Source: Anisus vortex (Eukaryota > Mollusca > Gastropoda > Planorbidae). Taken from it: DNA of 64,000 nt. Positions 11,122 to 22,386 of this stretch are shown here, in pieces. The stretch's first letter is position 1. Each line of letters starts with the position of its first letter. The position numbers and the translations under genes were made by a program. Where the stretch lies: positions 26,794,242-26,858,241 of the forward strand of contig OX421497.1 in the NCBI GenBank assembly GCA_949126835.1, in the 5' to 3' direction. The notes beneath the pieces are model-generated. The model was not told the origin of the DNA and did not search any database. It worked only from the letters and a program-made list of their open reading frames with translations.

Positions 11122-12753
11122 TGTAGGTCGGTGACTTAAATTAAAAGTGTGATTAATTGCTTTGTGCTGTGAAGTGGGAGGGGTCTGTTTTGAATGTGTT
11201 TCTGTGCTCTGAGCGTGTTATGATTTGTGAGAATGTAGGTAATTGACTTTTAATGTAGGTGTATTTTATGATTTGTAATATAGATATAGACTTGGGGGAC
11301 TGTTTGGTATAAAAATGATGTATGTAAATATTGTTTTGTATTTTGTGAAAGCCCTGAAACGAGGTTAAGCGGCTAGGTCTTGCGTCATTTTTCGGAATTC
11401 TTTTTCTGATTGTCTTAAATTGGGTTTTTGTTAGTGTAGTTTAATTAAAGTAATAGGTAGAATTTTTATTGTAGTTTAATTTAATATAGGGTTGTACATA
11501 AGGTAGATTTGTAGATATTTAGCAATTAGAGATTTAGAATAAGGATTAGCACTTTAGTCAACAGGAAATAGTCATTTTGAAATTAGTTAGAGCGAGAGTT
11601 AGAGTTGCCACCAAAGACGTTCGGTCAGCGTCTATAAATAGAACAATTAATCAATCACTTCCGTCTGAAATGGCCCATTTTGTGGAAGACCAGTGGTCGG
11701 TATATGGCGTAGTTGTGTGTGGCTTGTTCGGATATGACGTGAGTTGAGATTTAATTACTTTTTAGAATTTGTATGTTATTTTATGCTATGTGTAATTTGG
11801 TTATTGTATGTATATTGTCCACTTGTCTATGATAAGTGCATTGATGGGAATGGATTAAGTTGGAGGTTTGGGAAGGAACATTATCCGCCATGTTGGCTTC
11901 TTCTTTTTAAATGTAATTTCTTTTTATTTCATGTATATTATTATTTTAATGTAATGTTGCCTTTAATGGCCGGCATGGGAATAAGTTATGGTAGATGTTT
12001 TTATTTCATGCTTGGTTTTAACTGGTATGTATTAACCAGTGAGTGGCCTAACTCTGTGGTACAGAGTATAGACCGGTGTTGTCTTGTTCTAGTCTTCATT
12101 GACTAGAGCTGGGTTGATTCTTATGTCATAATTCATATTATGTTATAAGATGTACAAGGAGTATAGGTTCATGTTTGAACTGGTTATAGTTGGGACTATG
12201 CTATGTAGTTTTTATTTACTGTATATAGTATATATATATTATGCTTATGTATATAGATGACCATGTTCTAATGTTTATTTTTATTTCTCTATTTCTATTC
12301 TATTATATTGTAGGTCGTAATGTCGGCCTATGTTGGTTTTTAGTGGGGAGTTAAAGTTTGTTTTTAGTGGGGAGTTGAAGTTAGTTTTTTTTAGTGGGGA
12401 GTTTAAGTTGGTTATTATTTGTGAGGGTTTACAGTATGTTTATAGAGTTTAGATAGTATAGGTTTATTGTTGGGGTTTAATTTGTTTTTATGATTTTTAT
12501 GTTCCCTTTAATGGGACAAGTGAATTTCCATGAATAAACAGTAATTTGTAATTTGAATATGATTTTAGTGTTTTATGTTTAGTGTTCAGTGTTGTTGGTC
12601 TGTTTAGATTGTAATAATCCTTCTGTCCCAACGGAAGTGTCACGGAAGCCCAAAGTCCCCTCGTGCCCTAGTTTAGTTAGTTATGATTGCTGTCCTTTAC
12701 CCACAACCCTCTTTAATTAGTAGTAACCATGAATATAATAATATAAAATTAAT
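11122..12753 (+). repeat. 3' LTR of gag-only element, copy 2
   Basis: It starts TGTAGGTCGG after a purine-rich tract. It carries a TATA box at 11,633-11,640, an ATG at 11,670 opening a 23-codon frame that runs to a GTGAGT donor-like site (11,739), and AATAAA at 12,533-12,538. It is truncated about 24 bp before the normal end. Confidence 0.75.
11633..11640 (+). promoter_or_regulatory. LTR TATA box, copy 2
   Basis: TATAAATA, conserved in the three LTR copies here. The conserved segment just downstream holds a short ATG frame and a splice-donor-like site, so transcription probably starts near 11,660. Confidence 0.6.
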
Positions 12754-13339
12754 CATATACCGACCACTGGTCTTCCACAAAATGGGCCATTTCAGACGGA
12801 AGTGATTGATTAATTGTTCTATTTATAGACGCTGACCGAACGTCTCTGACCGCTAACCAGAAATTCCTTTTTTAACTACCCTAACATTGCCTTATTTCCG
12901 GTCAATCTGTGCTAAATATTATTCTAAATCTCCTATTGCTAAATATATACAAATCTACCTTATGTACAACCCTATATTAAATTAAACTACAATAAAAATT
13001 CTACCTATTACTTTAATTAAACTACACTAACGAAATCCCCATTTAAAATAATCAGAAAAAGAATTCCGAAAAATGACGCAAGACCTAGCCGCTTAACCTC
13101 GTTTCAGGGCTTTCACAAAATACAAAACAATATTTACATACATCATTTTTATACCAAACAGTCCCCCAAGTCTATATCTATATTACAAATAATAAAATAC
13201 ACCTACATTAAAAGTCAATTACCTACATTCTCACAAATCATAACACGCTCAGAGCACAGAAACACATTCAAAATAGACCACTCCCACTTCACAGCACAAA
13301 GCAATTAATCACACTTTTAATTTAAGTCACCGACGTACA
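12754..13339 (-). repeat. 5' LTR fragment (U3 part) at the right edge
   Basis: It matches 4,772-5,357 in the same orientation and is the inverse of 11,122-11,707. Its outer end (TGTACGTCGG on the - strand, 13,339) is the start of an LTR and is followed by TTTA, the proposed target duplication. Its inner end meets copy 2 directly. Confidence 0.75.
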
Positions 13340-13435
13340 TTTATTTGTTTTAACTTTTAAAAAACAAAAACAGCTTAAGCGTATATACGAGCAATATATT
13401 ACGTAATTGTTGTTATTATCGCAATATGTGTCTGA

Positions 13436-13601
13436 TCTTATAAGTTTACAGACGTTCCTTCTAGATACAAGATTATTACGTCCACTAGGGCCAAAGCTCC
13501 TGCAGGGCGACAGGGATCCATCGGTGGCAGGGATAGAACCCGCGGATTGGATTTGATTTTTGTTGACAGTCCGGTGAACTAACCACTGGATCAGCCGGCT
13601 T
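13436..13601 (-). repeat. tRNA-derived SINE, type a (LINE-2A tail)
   Basis: On the - strand it begins AGCCGGCTGATCCAGTGGTT (A box), has a B box GGGTTCTATCCC, and then a conserved body through CCCTGTCGCCCTGCAGGAG. The tail ends with a hairpin and ACGTCTGTAAACTTATAAG. The tail resembles the 3' end of the 2A LINE at 46,660-46,717. It is inserted in the right arm of hAT copy 1. Confidence 0.8.
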
Positions 13602-13795
13602 CACGATCTGTGTTTACTTTTGTACGGTTTCTTAGTAAAGCGCCTTTTTTTTATCGTGATACATACATTTAATAATTATTGTTAAACATAATAAATATAG
13701 CCGAGGTTGACTATTTGGCTGTTGGCACGCCGAGTGAGTTAGAAATTCTACTTTGGCACGCCGCTATCCAAAGGTTGCCGACCCCTGACCTAGGT

Positions 13796-15607
13796 AATAT
13801 TGTAAGATATAATTTTTACAATAAAAAAATTAAAATCAATTAAAATAATGGGAGGCTTTACATAATTACCTTTTCTTCTTTGTAGTTTTTAAATGTAATT
13901 ACTTACTGCCCTGAAGCAATAAACAACTCCGTTATGGGCGAACCAGCCCAATTCATTTCAATTTGTGTTCATTGACTCCGCACTTCTTCGTCCGTGGCTT
14001 TTAGCATGTGCCCGGTTGTCTTACAATTTCATTTTTTTCCGATTAATCTGTATCAGGGCTTTAATATGAAGCCTTTTTTTTGTCCATGCAGAGAACTCAA
14101 CTCATCTTCTTTTTTTTTTACTTTGATTATAAGATGTTATTTCTTAATGTTGTAGGGCTTATTTCTATTTTTTTTTAGCAAAAGAGTTAGCTCCTTATGT
14201 TTGACATCATGCGTGAAACTATGCGGAAAAGATACTTTTTTATTCTTAAGTGATGACCTTTAAATATATTTTGGTGTGTGTGTTTTCTACCGTGTAGTTT
14301 ATAAAAAAAAAGGAAGTAAAATTTGTTTTTTAAGTTGCTCGAATGAAGTAGCTCCTCCATGAGAGGCACCAAGCCACATAAGTAAGTAGGAGGGCTAAAA
14401 GGCTGCCTTGTAATTTAACAAAGTAAGAGTGAAGGCTAAGAGAGTAAACCGCTTCAGAATAATCCGAAGACAACCGATGATAGATGTAATCATTTCTCTA
14501 GCAGCCAAAAATATGTCGATCACTCGCCAGACATCGTATGCCAACCATTCTATTCTTCAGTTCCGAAAGGACGATGCCCAAGAGGCAATGCATTTTCCCA
14601 CTATTGACTGAGATTGCTTCCTTATAGCCAGGTATGCGATAGCAAACCAATGCGTATGCAGGCAAGGTTAGAGGACGTTATCTCCAACCTATGTCCCATG
14701 CTAGTCCCCTATATTACGACGGTTACAATTTTGGTGCACTTGGTCCCTCCGACCGATTGTGCGACATCTAGAGTCGTTGGGGCCTACCTCGTATTCCAGT
14801 AATGTAGTCTGAAAGTGAGAGAAACCAGTGGAGTGTCTCTGTCACAGGGATGCCCCTGTCTAGAGCGAACGTTGCCCTCTCAAGGCCGTCTTTGAACTCA
14901 GACATTGAGGACATGATTGTACACCTTTCCTAACGTCGCACTATTCCCATGCTTGTCGTGGAAGCCTCATTATACCACCAAGTGACAAGTCATCTTAGCT
15001 CTAGGCCCAGCGGTGGACCTACCTCTCCTCACCACGTCACAGACATGAAGATGGGGATGGAGGCATATAGCAATAGAAGTCCCATGCATTGGCCTACCGG
15101 TCTGACTCCGTGTACTGGTGGTTTATTAACATCGACAACTTTGGGGCTCTTGGGTAAAGAGGATGTCGTACGCCTAAGGAGTGGGATAGTCGCCTTGCAA
15201 TGACTTATACTGCTATACATAATGTACATTATCTGCTTCAACAGTTCAAGTTTATTTTTCATTACCGTTAAATGTAGATCCTTGTAGACATTTCAAACCA
15301 TTGCTAGACAGTGGCGTAGCCAGGTTTTGACGCTAGGGGGAGCGAAATTTTAGGAAAAAGGCCCCACTTTTAGAAATGTTTCCACATTAATAGAATAACC
15401 GAAAATTTGAACGTATCAAGTTTTATAAGAAAACCCCGTGCCTCAGGATACACACACTGTATAATATGCCAGTTTTTATTTTACCATTCACGATTCTTTT
15501 TCCAGCAGCTAATAGTGATGGCAATTTCTGCAAAATCTACTGCTCATTTTCGGGATGAACATCTATTATCGAAAAGTATTTATATAATCAACGCGAATAA
15601 TCTATAG
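13796..15607. other. Intergenic, no gene recognised; GC-richer block inside
   Basis: Mostly AT-rich. A block at about 14,430-15,230 is visibly less AT-rich and reads as scattered protein-like pieces on the - strand without a family I recognise. A piece at about 15,310 starts CAGTGGCGTAGCCAGG, a sequence typical of hAT-type terminal repeats, but no matching right end was found. Confidence 0.5.
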
Positions 15608-16746
15608 CAGGGGTCAGCAACCTAAAGCACGCGTGCCAAACTGGCACGCAGAAAGATTTTCAGTGGCACGCGAAAGACCTGCAAGAATATTGTTTAATGC
15701 AAGCGAAAACAACGTGTCAGCATAATTAGTGGGTGCTGCATGGCGAACTACATGGGAATCATACTGGACGTCGACTGTTTTAGTTCAGGAATGTTTGTAT
15801 GCAAAGCTCCCATCATTGGACTTGCAATCTGTGATTGATTCTATTGTAAAGATAGTCAATTGTATAGTTTCTCAAGTCTCTTCTAGAAGAAAGTCATACA
15901 GAGTATAGGTAAAGTTCTTGTCTGGAAGCAATTAAGATGTATCTTAATGGAAAAAAATATTCCGTTATTGAACGAGGAGAACCGACTGTTGAAGCCAATG
16001 TTTCTGTATGACTTGGCGACACGTTTCAGTGAGTTAAACTTCCATTTACAAGACAAAAGCACTTGAAGTGTTGGGGAACTGGAATGGATTTGCGTTGAAA
16101 CTGGGCATATCTACTGGCTAGACTATGGCTGAAATCACAACTTTTGTGTTATTATTATAACTAAAGAACGTTGTGACCCCTGAATACAGTGAATCGTATA
16201 AGAGTCCCAAACCTCTGGTGTAAATCTATCCTAAAGGCGCACGAAATCCAATCCTCTTTCGAGACTACGGAGCTAATGGTAGACTTAATAAACATAGTGA
16301 CTTAGTTTCAACAGATCTCGTTATATTATACAAGACGTGTATGGTCATCATAATGTCCAGATTTATTTTCCCAACAGGAAGTCTTAAATCCATCATTGCT
16401 TCAGTCACTGGAGAGATCACCAAAATGAATATATGGTTTTACCGAGTGTAGAACAGGAAATCACGTAGAGGTAATCAAACCGTCTACATATACATCCCTG
16501 GTTTCATGTCCTATGTTCACGTAATAGAGTGTTAGATTAGCTTTAGTTGTACCTATAAAAAGCAATAAACACGCTCTATAAAATGCGTCATCCTGTTAGC
16601 GGTACAATTTGAACGCATAAATCTAACGACAAAGGGCTGCAAAACATTGGTTGATGTTTTTGTCTTCTCAATCTAGTTTGTGACGCAACATAATATCGTT
16701 GACCTTCGGAGCCATATCCTCGTTATCCGATCAGTTGTTATCTAGA
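15600..16746 (+). mobile_element. hAT transposon copy 2, left part only
   Basis: It starts CAGGGGTCAGCAACC at 15,608 with the same subterminal GGCACGC motifs as copy 1. A degenerate transposase piece at about 15,975-16,065 reads LLKPMFLYDLATRFSELNFH, the same region as in copies 1 and 3. No right end was found, so it is truncated. Confidence 0.65.
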
Positions 16747-17211
16747 GTCTAGAGCAGGGATCGGCAACCCAAGGTACGCGTGCCATACTTGGCACGCAGA
16801 GCGATTTTCAGTGGCACGCCATGGGGACCTCCCGGAAGGAGATTTTATAGGTTCTCACCTTTTATTGATTTACAGGTAATTGAAGTATCTTCTACAAGAA
16901 AGTGATACGGAACATAAAGATCTGCTGTTGCACACATTGTTCGTTATCTTAGACTAGGTTAAGTCTTGTATAATTATTTAATTGACTGTTGAAGCCGATG
17001 TTTCTGAATGACATATCAACACATTTCAATTAGTTAAACTGCACTCTAACGCTTAGACCACTGAAATGAATTTGCATTGAAACTGGACACATCTTGCCGT
17101 GAAATCAATTTCAAATCATTTTAACTACTTCCCTTATTTAAGGTACACTAAGATAGATGGATGTTTTTTTCTTCAGAATTACATTGAAGTACTCCTGTTT
17201 TCATACCACAT

Positions 17212-17512
17212 CAAGACGGGCAAAGCGTAAAGTGGTAATAATACAAAAGGCATTAAACTCTAATTTAGAAATACAACCCAATAACAGGGTGACAAAAACA
17301 CCTTCCTTATCACTTATGTCAGAACAAATGCATACAAGTACTCTTTGTGCCTGATTGGCATTCAGGCATGGAACAAACCAGGAAAACCAGTAACTGAACA
17401 TCATTTTAAACATTAATAAAGATGCAAGACTAAACTAGGACCCCGGAAGAGCGTAGGACGCAACAATCTTATTTATAGAAGAAGCGTCTGTAATATATAA
17501 GATAAGATAAGA
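17212..17512 (+). mobile_element. 5'-truncated copy of the 2A LINE
   Basis: It matches the last 300 bp of the LINE at 43,248-46,717, from the RRAKSKVVIIHKALNSN coding region through the 3' UTR hairpin and the repeated ATAAG tail. The frame is broken by small changes. It is typical 5'-truncated retrotransposition debris in hAT copy 3. Confidence 0.85.
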
Positions 17513-17653
17513 CTGACTGGTTTGATCTTACTACTTTTTAAATTGTGGACTCTTTCCTCGGTACTAACGGGGTATCCACAGTAATATGAAGAAGAAGAAG
17601 AAGAAGATCATTTTGTTCTTCCTTTTTTTTTTTTGGGTGGTTGCGGTATATAA

Positions 17654-20577
17654 GCTATAATCAGTGCTTTTTTTGTGCTGGTACGCGCCGGTACGGCGTA
17701 CCGGCACCTTTTTCAATGTGGGGCAAAAAATATTACTTTTATTTTTATTATTAATTTATTAAATTATTAATTTGTTAAAAATGAATTATTTTAAAATTGC
17801 GCGCAATAAGAATTAAAATATAAAATGCGAAACTGCTTTCCATACACACTCGTAATGTTAAGTCAATGGTTATTAATTAACCCATTTCCGATCATGCTTG
17901 TTTTTAAGACGTAATGCCTCTAAAATTTCAAAATTTGAATGTAATAATTAAGACTTAAAGAAATTAAAACGAGCGTAGTTATAAATTGATAATTTAAGTA
18001 ATAATTAGGCCTATTTCTTAGCCCACTTTGAAAATGAAGAAAATGTCTGATTTCTTTTCGCGATTGAATGATGTTCCGACTGGGACTTTGCCGGTAAGTA
18101 AGAAAACCAGACTTACTGAAGAAATAACGACAGAAGCCAATGTCACAGAAGAAACCCTAATGGAACTATCGGAACCAAAGCCGTCAGATATCGTTCTTGG
18201 TTCCTCAGTTACTTTTGAACAACCGCAGCCTGCAGATGTTGACTGGCCTATTTGCTGGACTTTAGATCAAATAAATTATTTCCTTGTGAAATATGATTGG
18301 CTATCTATCCATAAAAAAAAAAATTGGTTGTATCCTTTGCCGAAAAGTTGGCAATCTCGGACTCGAGGCAAAGATTGGAATGAAGGTATCGAACGAATGG
18401 GTCGACAATAAAATAACTTACTTCTTTACTAATCGACAACAAGAGCTTATGTCTTTAAGAAAAAATTATTCGATCATAAAGAAACTGCGGCACACAAAGC
18501 TGCGCTTAAGATCCTAACAGAAGCCAAGGCAGCACCTATTGAGAAAGTATTTTTAAAGGCATTAACTCGTGGGAAAATTGTAACTGCAAAGATTTTTTCG
18601 TACAGCATATAAAGTAGCCAGAGAAAACCAATCATTTCATAATTTCGAATCTGAAATAGATTTGCAAGAACTAAACGGAGTTGAGTTGGGCCGTATTCTT
18701 CATTCAACCAATGCTTGCATAAATATATTGAATCACATTAGTTGTGAAATGAGAAAAAAATTGTTCCAAGAAATTGTACGGTCGAACAATAAAATTTCAT
18801 TGATCATCGACGAATCAACTACGCTTAGCCAAAAATCGACTTTAATTGTGTATATTCGTGTTTGTCTTGCAGACAGTGGAATGATCTCACCAGTAAATTT
18901 ATTATTGGATTTGGTAGAACTCGAAAGTGTAACCGTAAATGGAGTTTTTGCTTCTTTACTACACTGCCTTCATTTCTATGGGTTAACAGAAAACTTTCTA
19001 AAAAGGAACTTAGTTTCTCTTGCATATGATGGAGCAGCTGTGATGTTGGGAAGCAAACATTTCTAAAAGAAAAGTTTCCATCGGTTCTGGTTTGGCATTG
19101 TTCAAATCACCGACTGGAACTCTCCGTAGGTGATGTCGTAAAATAAGTTTCATGGATCAGCAGATTTACGGCATTCATTGATAAACTATATGTAGTTTAT
19201 CATTCGTCACCCGAAAATTGCAGATAATTTTATTGCAAATATGTGCTCGTTTGTTATAGGCTGAGTTGTTAAAAATTGGAAGAATGTTAAGCACGCGATG
19301 GGTGGCATCCAGCTTCCGTTCTGTTTTAGCAGTTTAAGAAGATTATGAAGTTTTGGTACAACATTTTGAAGTTGCAAAACTTGACTCAACCAGAGACAAA
19401 AAAGATCAATGCATGTATGAAAGTTTGCAGCGAAGTATTACTTCTACTGAAATTGTACTAGACCACGGATTGATGTGCGATGCGCTCCAAGAATTGTTAG
19501 AGTTAAGTTTGGATTTGCAAGAGAGCGCATCATAAAAATCTACAGAGCAGAGAAAAAATCAAGGCTGTTATACAGATTTTTTAAGAAAGGCAAATTATTC
19601 CAGGCCGTTTTTATAAAATTGTAGTAAATGCTGAAGATAGTAACCTTTTCAAATGAGTTTCACTTCTCACCAAAAACTGTACCAGTGATCCACCAATTGA
19701 CGTAAAAGCTTTTTACAAAAAACTACAAGAATCAATTGAACAAAGGTTGCTTTCTAGTGAAGATGCTGAGTTGGCATAATGGGCTCGAGTGCTCGATACA
19801 AAGCAATGGCCGGACAACATTGGTAGGCCCCTACTCACTTAACATTTGGCGAAACAGAAATGAGAAACTTGTCAACAAGATTGCAATCAAACGAAAGAAT
19901 AATGATTCGAGGATTTCGTGAATATCTCATCGAAAAAAAACTTTCCGGATAAACTACTTCCTTTGCAAATTGCTCTCAGTACAATCCCAATTTCTTCAAG
20001 TGAAGCCGAAAGAGGATTTTCGCAAATGAATCTTATCATCACTCCGACAAGAAGTTCATTGATGACAACAACTGTATCTACAATGTTATTTATCAGATTA
20101 GTTGGACCACCACTCGATACGTTGATTCATGGTTGCTTAGGGGCAGACATTCAGCCACAGATACCAACAGCAAAGAACGCAGTCTGGAGTATACGTCAGA
20201 TGAAAACTTGATCAAACTTTGGAATTTATTATGAATAATTTATTCAACATTTATATTTAATTTTTCATTTTTAACAAGGTTCTTTCCTATAAAACACAAG
20301 AGAACTTAACACATTTTTTAAAAGTAAATCAAGAATAACTTGAATAAGTTGTTAGTTAAATTTTACAAATCATAACAAATGTATAAAGTATACTAATAAA
20401 GTAATAATAAAACAATTTAAGCTGGTTAATTATAAAATAAAATTGTTTTAGACATTTAGTATCTTTGCAGTTGTGATTTAGCTTAGCATCGTGGTGCGAA
20501 CTGGTAGTTAAAAGTTAGACAATCCAACACTGAGTACTGGCACCTATTTTATTTACAAAAAAAGCACTGGCTATAAT
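17654..20577 (+). mobile_element. hAT transposon of KIAA1586-like type, 2.9 kb
   Basis: Termini CAGTGCTTTTTTTGT (17,662) and its inverse (ending 20,569) are flanked by a perfect 8-bp duplication, GCTATAAT (17,654-17,661 and 20,570-20,577). The left subterminal region has a CGCCGGTACGGCGTACCGGC palindrome. It carries a broken transposase gene (18,028-20,211). The perfect duplication suggests a more recent insertion than its hAT host, although the gene is already dead. Confidence 0.88.
18028..20211 (+). pseudogene. hAT transposase pseudogene (KIAA1586-like)
   Basis: Several frames together outline one long transposase. The N-terminus (18,028-18,411) has KKMSDFFSRL. A middle part (18,662-19,066) holds LIIDESTTLSQKS, the region of the first catalytic aspartate, and AYDGAAVMLG, the second acidic motif. 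The C-terminus (19,918-20,211) contains SSEAERGFSQMN, the hAT dimerisation signature. At least three frameshifts or stops separate these blocks, so no active enzyme is made. Vertebrate and invertebrate relatives are annotated as KIAA1586-like proteins derived from hAT transposases. The family call rests on motifs and termini. Confidence 0.75.
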
Positions 20578-21239
20578 AAAATGCAGCAAGTTTAAATTTG
20601 AACATAAAAAATAGACATCAAACTGTGCCAATTTGCTGGAAAAAAAAAATCTGGAAGGAAGCTGCTTAGGAAAGTCATCTGCTGTTTTCAACTGCTAGGT
20701 ATTCATTCTAGTTTCCGCCTTTGGTTAAACAGGTGTTAACAGATTTTTATCACACATAAAAGCAGTTTTAAGCATAGGTAAGGAGGCCTCTTACACTTGA
20801 CCACTCAGAAGTAACTATGTCCACGACATTGAACAATTAGCGTATAGTATTCAAGGACAAGGCACTCGTTAATTGGTATGCCTACCCTACATGCTAATTA
20901 CATTCAAAAGAGTTTTTATGCTTGTCTTCTTTAAATAAGAATAAATAGTCTATAATTAATTTTGGTAAAAAGGTTTTTTTGTTTTATTATTTTAATAAAT
21001 ATAAGATGCTTATAAACTAGCATTATAGTATGAAATTGTTGCAATTATTAATGTTTTTAAAAATCTCTTGAAGTCGACTTAAACAATTAATGCAGAAATG
21101 TTTATTTACAACTGTTTAACGTAAATTGATTTTATTCCTTTAATGACTTGTTGAAATAAATATCATAATGCTAGATTTATATAAGAAATAATAATTAATA
21201 AGCAATATTAGTTTTATTACAAAGCATAACTTGTTTAGT

Positions 21240-21560
21240 GCCCCCGGTATCACTATAAAATCAAATTTAAATGTGGAAACTTGTATTTAAGGGAGATAAT
21301 TAAGCCATTTTTTTTGCGTTCATATTTCTAAACGTTTTCTATTTTTCTTTTATTAAAAAAATAATAATTGGCTTTCAATGAGTTATAAAATGATAAAACT
21401 ATTTAAATAAATAGTTGAAAATCATATAAATATTATATGAGTATTAAATTATGGGTTCATTTTTAAATAAAATCTAATAATGCACATTATCTACCCACGT
21501 TGTATGATTACTACGTATCTATTCTACTTAATAGCAATAGTTGGTTGATTCGTTTCTATG
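21240..21560. repeat. Dispersed repeat shared with 26,690-26,960
   Basis: Both segments contain AAGGGAGATAATTA followed by long stretches of similar AT-rich sequence (for example TATGATTAC after ACCCA). The segment here is inside hAT copy 3; the other is inside the hAT element at 26,291. One family probably contributed sequence to the other. Confidence 0.55.
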
Positions 21561-22386
21561 TAAGCCTTAAATAATATCAAAAATCTCAGGCTGAGATCAA
21601 AATATAATGAAACAACCCTGGCATCTATTTCCATATAAAGTGTGGGGAATCTAGTCACTACGATCGCCACTCGGCTATCTGGTTATGATCAGGGTGTCGT
21701 ACATTCTGTTCTCAGAAGGCGGTCAAGTTGGCACATGGTTGAATGGTTTGAAAGGCTAGGACAATAAACCCGTTAGCGTTGTGTTGTCCGAGCCTTGTGA
21801 GAGTAGGAGCTGGCAGTTTGTTTGCATTGTCTCTTTTCATGGTCGGCTGGACTACAGCTGGTCTGCACTAGGCTCTCATGCTTGACATAATAGTGATTGT
21901 GCAGAGGTCAGAACTGGTCCACGACTGATGACTCGCATTTCGGGACCGGAAGTCAGTACGGGTATTAGTGAAGTTGCCGATACATTTAAACGCCGAATGG
22001 CCCAAATGAGGAGCAAAGAGTTCAAAAGAGCTCTAAACGCGCCTAATGAAAAAAAAAAGAATATTAGCAGGCGCTAGAATTAAACTTTGACAACTAAATT
22101 AATGTTTTAGACATTAACCATTAGATCTAAGTTTAGTTATGAAATGATGCATTAGCTATAAATGCACAAACAAAAAGAAAAATGATAATAACAACCATGT
22201 TATTTATTTGCTTTTGACCTTGGTCTGGCTACGGCGCTTAATAAATTGTTTTATAACAATAAACTAAAAAAAATATAGTAGGGCAAGTTAACTTTTAAGC
22301 TGTTGGCTGCTGAATGATTTAGAATTCAGAGTTTGGCACACTATTAGCAAAAGGTTGCCGACTCAATGCCGACCTCTGGTCTAGAT

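Larger units (their letters stand above)
9411..12753 (+). mobile_element. Gag-only LTR element, inverted copy 2 (5'-truncated)
   Basis: This is an inverted near-copy of about 3,747-7,070: leader, gag (9,477-10,844), purine tract, and a 3' LTR from TGTAGGTCGG at 11,122. The LTR stops at 12,753, about 24 bp short of its normal ACA end, and abuts a - strand LTR piece. No 5' LTR or primer site is present on the left. Confidence 0.8.
3719..13343 (-). mobile_element. Ty3-like gag-only LTR element, rearranged, inside hAT copy 1
   Basis: On the - strand the element starts with TGTACGTCGGTGAC at 13,339 and ends ...CACCCTGTTACA at 3,723. TTTA flanks both ends (3,719-3,722 and 13,340-13,343), a plausible 4-bp target duplication. 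The 3' LTR is complete (3,723-5,357). The 5' LTR is split: its first 586 bp lie at 12,754-13,339 and its last 312 bp at 7,124-7,435. Between them sit an inverted second copy (9,411-12,753) and an unrelated LTR-like stretch (7,436-9,410). Only gag with a zinc knuckle and a DTG protease motif is encoded; reverse transcriptase, RNase H and integrase are absent. Confidence 0.7.
2492..13795. mobile_element. hAT transposon copy 1, with nested insertions
   Basis: The left end at 2,500 is CAGGGGTCGGCAACC and the right end at 13,787 is its reverse complement. Immediately outside are ATCTAGGT (2,492-2,499) and ACCTAGGT (13,788-13,795), an 8-bp target duplication with one mismatch, the hAT signature. 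Subterminal GGCACGC motifs occur at both ends. The original element was short (roughly 1.6 kb); most of the 11.3 kb is a Ty3-like insertion (3,723-13,339) and a SINE (13,436-13,601). Two further copies of the family begin at 15,608 and 16,755. Confidence 0.85.
16747..22386. mobile_element. hAT transposon copy 3, with two nested insertions
   Basis: The left end CAGGGATCGGCAACC begins at 16,755; the right end GGTTGCCGAC...ACCTCTG finishes at 22,378. The flanks GTCTAGAG (16,747-16,754) and GTCTAGAT (22,379-22,386) form an 8-bp target duplication with one mismatch. Sequence homologous to copy 1 resumes at about 20,600 (AAATCTGGAAGGAAGCTGCT), after the inserted LINE piece (17,212-17,512) and the KIAA1586-type hAT (17,662-20,569). 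Confidence 0.8.
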
